Of a stretch of DNA of 64,000 nt, positions 58,174 to 64,000 are shown in pieces. Numbering within the stretch: position 1 is the first letter of the stretch; every line of letters begins with the position of its first letter. The notes below the pieces were generated by a model. It worked only from the letters and a program-made list of their open reading frames with translations. It did no database searches and was not told the origin of the DNA. The stretch comes from Sinohyriopsis cumingii (lineage: Eukaryota; Mollusca; Bivalvia; Unionida; Unionidae): the NCBI GenBank assembly GCA_028554795.2, contig CM068825.1, positions 92,862,451 through 92,926,450 on the forward strand. The letters are read 5' to 3'. The translations under genes were made by a program, and so were the position numbers.

Positions 58174-61100
58174 CATGTGTAAAACAAATGGAATTCTAGT
58201 CAGTAAACTAATATTTTGTTCCCTTTTAAGGATTCACTGGGACTGCATGTTTTTAGCAGTACCATATTCTGCTAATTATGCTTTTTTGGAATCTTTCCTT
58301 GATAATACATCCTTATGTAACATATTAAAATGTTGCTTGATATGGTTAATGATAATCAATATCAATGAGTGCAAGTAAATACAAAGCTGTGCATTCATGA
58401 TGAGGCCTATTACTAAGCTACATATAGATAGGTGCATATTGAAGCTATATTCCAAATCCAAAGAGGGTAGACTAAACTATGTTGCCATAACTCTATCCAA
58501 ACTGAAGCTGATGAGACAAAGCCTACAAAAGTCATGTTTTGGTCTATGAGAAAATTTACACACCAAACTGCATCATATATATTGAATGGTTCCTAACCTA
58601 TGTTAGTTACATGAATCTACTTTTGTGTAGATCTAAATTGATAGAAAAGGGAAATAACTCTGTCATAATTGGACCTTAAAAGATTAAACCTTAAATGGTG
58701 CCTGTACATGTAATTAGCAAGATACCTCTAAATGGCATCCATTATGAGTATGGGTTGCAGAACACTGGTGGTGACGACTATAGGGCTCCAATATCTTGAT
58801 GTGTGAGCTCTAATAATCAACAGATTTACACCAGCATGATGGCTATCCAGAAGTTCCATGCTAGGTATATTAAATATATATTGTGTGTTTGATTGTAAGT
58901 GGTAAACAGGGTGTTTATGTAGAAAAAGTTCAAAGTCAACCTTATTTACAGTTAGACTTGGTTTATTCATTTCAAATATTCACACTCATTCTATTATGAT
59001 GTAGGTCAAGTGAAAATGTGTATAAATAGGGATTTGATAAACAAATAATTCATTCCTGTTCCAAATCAGAAATGGGGGAATCTAAGATCCGAGTTTACAG
59101 TTGTGTTGTTGACATCAGATATAATTCAAGAGGAATTATTAATTTAAAATATTCAATGGACTTACTGGAGTGCTCAATGACTTTTTAGATTTATACACAC
59201 TACTTTGGGATTATTGTGAATTCATTTAAAGGCATACTGAATTGCATCATTGTGTTATATCAGGACATACTAGACTATTCTAATTTATTTGGAACATTCT
59301 ATAATTTTAGATTTGTGGTAGGATTATGATTATATGGGATTTAACTGTCATCTTGAATTGCTTGTTGAATTTACTTAACAGTGTTGGCTTTGACATTCTT
59401 TCTGTTACTTAATTTATGACCTAGAGTCATAATAGTTAATACAGTCTGCATTTTGACAAACTTTTTCAAATAATTTTCAATTCAAGCAAACTTTGTTGAA
59501 GCTTTCAAGGTCATTTCCTAGTTAAATGAAACAGCTGAATCCCTGTCAAAGCTTGCCTGGGGTATCACATATCTTCCACCGTTATTGACTGCATTAGCCA
59601 TGAGCATCTGCTTAACTAAATGAAGTATGAATACTAGGCCACATATAAGTCAGTGCAAGATTTGCATCACATCATTAAATTTTCTTACAAAGTGATGCAA
59701 ATTGCTAACAATTCCAAGTCCCTTTCAACCACCATGGTGTTCTGAACAGCATAAACATGATGATGTCACTGACCATCTACTCTAGGAAGAAAAACTGAGC
59801 ATTGAAAAGCAAATATTCTAAAATACAATTTAGGTTTACAAATTAGCTGCTAGCAATTACATGTGCATAGATTTCTAATGGGGGCAATTTTTCCATACAA
59901 ATCATGTGAAAAGCTAGTATGACATTAAAGTACACTACAACAGTCAAATCTAGCTTACTTGTGCAAAAATATGAAGAGTGCTTAGGTGTGATATGAGATT
60001 TGTTTTAGACTGTTAGATACAAATTTTGGTGACACCTGTAAATCTAGTAGTGGAATTTAAACATGTATCAAGCACAATGAAATTTATAGGACAATATGGT
60101 AAAAGAATCTCTGGCATTTCTTCCTGAAATCATCATATAACTATAGGAAATAGAAGCAATTTGCTCATGTCAATATACCCCCAACTCTCCTACGTTCTGA
60201 CCTTAACCCATAATGGAGATCAAGCTGAAGTAACAAAGAGCATACCTCTTCTAAAAATAATCCATGTGTAATGACTGGACAGTTTGATATAACCATGGCA
60301 CTAAAAACTGCATTAGTAGTTGCATTCACAAATTATGCATACATTATATCCAATAATAAATCAAAATCACAATATTTCATATAAAGTCATGGCAGCAACA
60401 ATATCTGTCCACATGCACATCTTCTGATACCATAATATATACCAGGTTTCAACTGTGATCCATTAAAAAAATGCAAGACTAGTTGCATTTAACAAATTCT
60501 GTCTTACACTGCATTCACTTGAAGGTGAAAAGGCCAATAACTCTGATAAAAACTGTTAAAAGCAGTGATCTGTCAATAAGCCCATCTCCAGAAGTTGGTC
60601 ACAACTTGTACAAAGCTTCATGGAAAACAACTGAAAACTGTTAGACTAGTTGTTTTCATAAGATTCTGTTGTACATTATATCGAACTGCAAGTAAACAAG
60701 AGCAATAATTCTAAAAAATATTTTCAGAGCACAATAAACTGTCAAAAAGCACATCTTCAATTGGTAATAATAACATGCACTGAAAGCTGCAGAATTATCT
60801 GCATTCAGAAGATACTGTCATACAATGCACTCAGCTGCAAGAAAAAAGATCTGTGGATATGCACATCATCAGACAATGGTCATAGGATTTACCACGTTTC
60901 ATGGCAATGCTCTGAAAAGTGAGAGATAAGTTTCATTTGCAAGATTTGGTCATATACTGCATTGAGCTGCAAGACGACAAAATGGAATATGCTATGCATC
61001 AAAATTGCAAGAGCATATTGTGATCTGTCAATATGTGCATCTCCAGATGATGACCTATAATATTTACCAAGTTGCATGGCATTCAATGATTATCTGTAGG

Positions 61101-63291
61101 ACCAGTTGCATTCAATGATTCACTGCAGGACCAGTTGCATTCAATGATTAACTGTAGGACCAGTTGCATTCAGTCATTAACTGTAGGACCAGTTGCATTC
61201 AATCATTAACTCTAGGACCAGTTGCATTCAGTCATTAACTGTAGGACCAGTTGCATTCAGTCATTAACTGTAGGACCAGTTGCATTCAATGATTATCTGT
61301 AGGACCAGTTGCATTCAATCATTAACTGTAGGACAAGTTGCATTCAGTCATTAACTGTAGGACCAGTTGCATTCAATGATTAACTGTAGGACCAGTTGCA
61401 TTCAATGATTAACTGCAGGACCAGTTGCATTCAATGATTAACTGTAGGACCAGTTGCATTCAATGATTAACTGTAGGACCAGTTGCATTCAGTCATTAAC
61501 TGTAGGACCAGTTGCATTCAATCATTAACTCTAGGACCAGTTGCATTCAGTCATTAACTGTAGGACCAGTTGCATTCAGTCATTAACTGTAGGACCAGTT
61601 GCATTCAATGATTAACTGTAGGACCAGTTGCATTCAGTCATTAACTGTAGGACCAGTTGCATTCAATGATTAACCGTAGGACCAATTACATTCACACGAC
61701 TGTGTACCAGACAGAAGGATGAATGGATGCAAAGAAACACAGATACCTAAAGAGGCAGGGGGTATAAAAACGCTGAACTATCTGAAGAAGGATGAATAAG
61801 TTCCACTGCTTCACAGGTGTTGTACATATAACAGAAGCATACAGCAAAAAGTCAGAAAGAGCCTGGCATATTTTACCTGGAGTGGGAGGCAGGGATGGAG
61901 TTGGAGTTCTGCACTGACTCATATAAGAGTCTAACACAATAGCAAAAAAGTGATTTATACAGGTACATAACATATCATCAGGGAGCAGACTTTTTTAAGC
62001 AATTTTTCTGTAATAAAATTATTTTTCATCTTGTGCAAAAGATGGCATAATGTATTTAAGCTTACATTTTTTTAAAAAGATGGTATCATGTATTTGAGAT
62101 TACATTTCTATCCAAAAGATGGTATAATGTATTTGGGATTACATTTCTATAAAAAAAAGTACACAATAAATAATTGTCTCTGCTGAAAAATGCAAAAACA
62201 GGAGGATTATGATTATTATCTCCGGTTGGGAGGAATAGAAAATATAAATGAGAAATTAGAATAATTATCTCAGGTTGCTGAAACGTGCAATTATTGGAAG
62301 ACTTTGATTATCTCAAGTAGGGAAGAATATTTGAAAAATTGGGAAATTAGATAACTGGATATTTAGGGAACATGACTATAGTTAATACAGAAACAAAAAT
62401 TGTTTAGAAAAAAAAAATCAATCAAAGCAGCAGCAAATCTAAACATTTCTTAATGTAGACAAATAATCTAGATGGAGTTTCCACATTTGGCATTCTGTCA
62501 CAATGAAAGTTTTAAAATATTACATGAATAAGGCAACATCAATACAGCAAGATCATTAAATTGCCATACAATTTTAAATAAGAGAATCCACTGGAAAAAA
62601 AGACATTGAAATTTGTTTAGGACACTCCAATAGGAAGTAATTTGACATCAGTTAACTGACAATAATTCTTGGAAGTATTTGAAAATTATGTACACTATTC
62701 TTCATTTTATTTGCTTTGTCATAAATGCAGAAAAACCATGTTGGCCATCTAATTGTTATTTCTGTTGTTTTCAAACTTTATATAGGTTACACATAAAAAA
62801 ATGAACTTTGTCTAGCACACACAGAAAAGATAAATCCCAACACCAAAAGTTAAATCTACCATTCCTCAAGTGTATTCATGTAAAAACCAGACACATAATC
62901 CCAATCCAAATAACCATGCACATAATCCCAAGCCAAATAATCATACACATAATCCCAAACCAAATAACCATACACATAATCCCAACCCTTAGAACCATAC
63001 ACATAATCCCAACCCTTATAATCATACACATAATTCCAACCCAAATAACCATACACATAATCCCAACCCAAATAACTAAACACATAAACACAACATAAAT
63101 ATTGATGCAAGACTCAAAATTATTTTACCTTTAGGCCTCCGAGATGCCAAGTTTTCCAAAAAATTCCCAAGAGACTGAAGTTCAGTTTCTAATTTTTGGG
63201 TAATTTCATTGATTTTGGCCTCTCTTTTCTCTGTCGTGTCTAGCAGTTGTCCTAGCCCATCCACTACCAGTTGGTCCCGCTGTGAAAATGT
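45299..63291 (-). CDS. Unidentified coiled-coil protein, C-terminal part (2-3 exons, 5' part outside window)
   Basis: Two secure exons, 63129-63291 and 45299-45495, join in phase 1: G from the first plus AT of the second gives Asp. The first encodes a probable coiled coil rich in Glu, Lys, Leu and Ile (QLLDTTEKREAKINEITQKL, ETELQSLGNFLENLASRRPK). The second encodes a basic, Ser/Arg-rich tail that looks disordered (SQLSRLSQREQLNNQIKSKE, RTASSARSVTVSERNEVLG) and ends in TGA. A third exon candidate (61877-61930) fits between them. Both acceptors are good (ctctgcctttcag, caacttttgtag). Upstream exons lie beyond 64000. I do not recognise the protein. It is convergent with the SNX5/6-like gene. Confidence 0.72.
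45560..46300 (+). repeat. Four to five degenerate ~145-bp units
   Basis: Markers ttttgaccccaa-ttcaacag-cttctgtcttaccca, tttggtaactgtagattgtgg and ttttcttctt-cagtcagg recur at about 145-bp spacing (around 45590, 45740, 45880, 46020, 46160). The stretch ends in agatggatagacagatggac. It lies in the intron of the minus-strand gene. Confidence 0.7.
46301..47585. other. Intronic stretch of the minus-strand gene, no exon recognised
   Basis: AT-rich. At about 46780-46990 is a segment of unknown origin ending gcgctatacaaagtcctcc-ttattattatt, a style seen at the 3' ends of some dispersed elements. No coding content. Confidence 0.45.
47590..48720 (-). repeat. Array of the ~145-bp repeat in inverted orientation, six to seven units
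   Basis: The complement of the 16.2-kb array marker (aagattttcaagatggctgc) recurs at about 47753, 47893, 48030, 48173, 48415 and 48557, mostly 137-143 bp apart, with one double-length gap. Each unit also has gaccaacaag-catca, ttctggtgaaaac and ggatatcagattggcaccat. The stretch ends in gggatggatggatgac near 48700. The family is the same as at 16190-17475, on the other strand. Confidence 0.82.
48725..49790. other. Intronic stretch, no exon recognised
   Basis: AT-rich sequence; short open frames at 49355-49585 and 49543-49725 have no support. Confidence 0.5.
49796..49865. repeat. (TA)n microsatellite, about 70 bp
   Basis: Uninterrupted alternating TA. It creates an artificial Tyr-Ile run in open frames on both strands. 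Confidence 0.98.
50442..50695 (-). mobile_element. tRNA-derived SINE, family 1, minus orientation, with perfect 10-bp target-site duplication
   Basis: (ttg)n tail at the left, tRNA-like head at the right (accacttggccacttgtggcc). The flanks tatgcatatg at 50432-50441 and 50696-50705 are identical. It is sense-oriented relative to the minus-strand host gene. Confidence 0.93.
50870..51380 (+). repeat. Degenerate ~145-bp units with tttactgacataggcaaaatt
   Basis: Each unit has catcaaa-ttggtgagg/gattgtgtgcatct, taggtcactgtgacctatat, catactttactgac and ttttgtgtttag. Units start near 50880, 51040 and 51190. The family recurs at 19990-20270 (same strand) and, inverted, at 53930-55400. Confidence 0.65.
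51396..51583 (-). mobile_element. Another tRNA-derived SINE, minus orientation
   Basis: On the minus strand it begins gggacctatggtagatcagt with A box tagatcagttggtagagcat, an anticodon-like loop cttgtaa (as in Thr-TGT tRNA) and B box aggtttgatacc. About 110 bp of unrelated body follows, ending gctgttaaatccaaacc. The tRNA likeness is good. Target-site duplication was not resolved. Confidence 0.65.
52382..52428. repeat. (TA)n microsatellite, about 47 bp
   Basis: Alternating TA, uninterrupted. Confidence 0.97.
52550..52600 (+). repeat. (TC)n microsatellite with one interruption
   Basis: tc repeats from 52550 to 52586, then atat, then a shorter tc run up to 52600. Confidence 0.95.
52601..53860. 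other. Intronic stretch, no exon recognised
   Basis: AT-rich, nothing coding recognised; a short (gt)n run lies at 53862-53878. The open frame 53068-53304 has no exon borders. Confidence 0.45.
53930..55400 (-). repeat. Degenerate ~150-bp units, inverted relative to 50870-51380, split by a SINE
   Basis: On the plus strand the units read aacacaaaatgtaaccaaagt, cagtaaagag, aatataggtca-agtgacc, ttgtatgggtgttgtacta and aatttcatgattc-agcata. They recur at about 54090-54260, 54690-54840, 54880-55050, 55060-55220 and 55250-55390. A SINE sits at 54380-54628. Confidence 0.65.
54380..54628 (-). mobile_element. tRNA-derived SINE, family 1, minus orientation, with 10-bp target-site duplication
   Basis: Same structure as the copy at 50442 but more diverged. 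The flanks agaatgcagt at 54370-54379 and 54629-54638 are identical. Confidence 0.92.
55500..55755 (-). mobile_element. tRNA-derived SINE, family 1, minus orientation
   Basis: (ttg)n tail at 55500-55517, body with tcagcacacgataggctata and head at the right (gagcgctttagaccactcag). Flanking similarity is weak (gatgatg left, gatgata right), so the duplication is uncertain. Confidence 0.88.
55760..58105. other. Intronic stretch, one microexon-like segment only
   Basis: Nothing certain. A 31-nt segment with good splice borders at 56507-56537 is discussed as a finding. Open frames at 57210-57413 and 57477-57686 are unsupported. Confidence 0.4.
58110..58171. repeat. (TA)n microsatellite, about 62 bp
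   Basis: Alternating TA, uninterrupted. Confidence 0.97.
58175..60360. other. Intronic stretch, no exon recognised
   Basis: AT-rich; short open frames at 58175-58378 and 58728-58970 lack support. Confidence 0.45.
60370..61085 (+). repeat. Degenerate ~165-bp tandem units
   Basis: Markers gtgatctgtcaata, gcacatcttcagatgatgg-like, accaagtttcatggca and gttgcattcaacaaattctg recur. The cacatct word lies near 60416, 60575, 60741, 60860 and 61035. The last unit leads directly into the 29-bp minisatellite. Confidence 0.65.
61087..61690 (+). repeat. 29-bp minisatellite, about 21 units
   Basis: The unit is ttgcattcaatgattaactg followed by taggaccag. Variants gtcatt/atcatt/atgatt and tgtagg/tgcagg/tctagg distinguish units. 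A block of five variant units starting at 61171 recurs in the same order at 61490, exactly 319 bp (11 units) later, showing block duplication. The unit derives from the last part of the neighbouring ~165-bp repeat. Confidence 0.96.
61877..61930 (-). CDS. Candidate 18-codon cassette exon of the minus-strand gene
   Basis: On the minus strand, cacttttttgctattgtgttag is followed by 54 nt ending CCAG|gtaaaa. With the phase-1 G of the upstream exon it reads D-SYMSQCRTPTPSLPPTP and leaves G, again phase 1. It therefore fits between 63129-63291 and 45299-45495, and inclusion or skipping both keep the frame. The peptide is Pro/Thr-rich, fitting the disordered region between the coiled coil and the basic tail. 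Support is splice signals and phase only. Confidence 0.5.
62040..62160 (+). repeat. Three ~55-bp tandem units
   Basis: aaaagatggtataatgtatt followed by tgggattacatttctat occurs three times with changes (about 62038, 62078 and 62117). Confidence 0.75.
62877..63085. repeat. 27-bp minisatellite, about 7.5 units, next to a splice donor
   Basis: Unit cacataatcccaacccaaat plus aaccata, with few changes. The 27-bp period keeps several frames open on both strands (for example a HIIPTQIT-like run), without implying a gene. The array ends about 45 bp from the donor of the exon at 63129. Confidence 0.93.
63129..63291 (-). CDS. Coiled-coil exon of the minus-strand gene (54 codons plus 1 nt)
   Basis: Acceptor ctctgcctttcag before 63291, donor AAAG|gtaaaa after 63129, phase 0 in and phase 1 out. 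It encodes TFSQRDQLVVDGLGQLLDTT, then EKREAKINEITQKL with heptad-like spacing of hydrophobic residues. Reading past the donor soon meets a stop in the intron (63076). Confidence 0.8.
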
Positions 63292-64000
63292 CTGAAAGGC
63301 AGAGCACAAACATTGTTAGATGGCTATTAGTGCCTAGATCTATTTGACAATAATTTAGAAATACTGAAGATCAGGATAATTAGAGTCAAACTGATCTATT
63401 CATCTGGAAGTCAAGAATTATCACATGTAACCCAGGTACTCTATCCTTCAGTCTTAAATGCATCATATTTAGGTCTCTTTATAGTGCAAAACATTGGTCA
63501 AAATACTTCCTGATAATTAAAAAAAAATGGTGTTTTATAACGTAAGGAAAGTGCATAATGCTAAATTATTCAAAGGTTTAAAATGTAATACAAATCAGAT
63601 TGCAGGCAATTCTTAATCAGCCATGTGATGTCAAGCTGGAGCAAAGATACATTCATTTAGAGTTCTTGAGGGTTGTTTCATTAAAACATACATGACACCC
63701 ATGGAAGGCAGGTTTGAAAAAAGAAATTTCTGCAAGGGTTCTCTAAAACAAAATCCAAAACTACTTCTATATGTTATTCCCATCATTTGAAAGAGTCGAA
63801 AGTACATAGTAATAGAAATTGTTTAAGCCCTTGGGAAAAGTCCTGAAATACAATCATTTATTCCTGCACAAGCATTTGGAAAGGGTAAATCTTTCTAATG
63901 TGCTATGATGCAAATGCTAATAGTATGCATAAGAATAAGAGTATAAAATATGATTTTGGGAAGAGCCCAAAAATTAACTCCTTAAAATGAAACATTTCCT
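63292..64000. other. Intronic stretch at the right edge, no exon recognised
   Basis: AT-rich sequence upstream of the exon at 63291; the next 5' exon of the minus-strand gene must be further right. Confidence 0.5.

Noticed and set aside
62808..63110. Open frames on both strands with HIIPTQIT- or GWDYVYGYL-like repeats
   Set aside because: They arise from the 27-bp minisatellite in an intron. A repetitive secreted or silk-like protein was considered, but there is no signal peptide or exon structure.

Overview
The window looks like AT-rich, repeat-rich animal nuclear DNA, most likely from a mollusc. It has spliced genes with GT-AG introns of 1 to 18 kb, tRNA-derived SINEs with target-site duplications, DNA-transposon and DIRS-type relics, and many degenerate tandem repeats with units of about 130-180 bp. 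The mollusc call is an inference from the repeat style and is only moderately secure. The animal call rests on a clear sorting nexin gene. No bacterial-type operons, CRISPR arrays, rRNA genes or intact tRNA genes were seen.

Left part (1-29.4 kb): the 3' part of a plus-strand SNX5/SNX6-type sorting nexin. Eight exons (2415 to 28048) join in frame to give 234 codons plus stop, covering the whole C-terminal BAR domain. The PX-domain exons must lie upstream of the window or were not recognised. The introns hold a 53-unit 37-bp minisatellite (7246-9074), arrays of a ~145-bp satellite-like repeat, SINEs, and two hAT-like elements. One of these keeps a broken transposase reading frame and the other carries a nested SINE.

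Middle (29.4-45 kb): intergenic between two convergent genes. It contains a SINE, a decayed DIRS-like reverse transcriptase/RNase H relic on the minus strand (about 34.48-36.03 kb), a strongly folding segment at 33.24-33.33 kb, and the most notable item: a 2,272-bp element (39843-42114) with 44-bp imperfect terminal inverted repeats. It carries one intact, intronless 562-codon gene (40278-41966) that reads like a zinc-finger DDE transposase. Its 5' region has a TATA box, a duplicated module with CRE-like sites, and a mirrored pair of ATTGCATCA sites, the core known for ATF4-C/EBP stress response elements.

Right part (45-64 kb): the 3' end of a minus-strand gene. A 163-nt coiled-coil exon (63129-63291) and the terminal exon (45299-45495) are phase-matched. 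An 18-codon exon candidate (61877-61930) fits between them in phase 1-1 and could be a cassette exon. I could not name the protein. Its ~17.6-kb intron region holds three SINE copies of one family, another tRNA-derived SINE, inverted copies of the ~145-bp repeat, TA and TC microsatellites, and 29-bp and 27-bp minisatellites. Every SINE found inside a gene lies in the sense orientation of its host gene.
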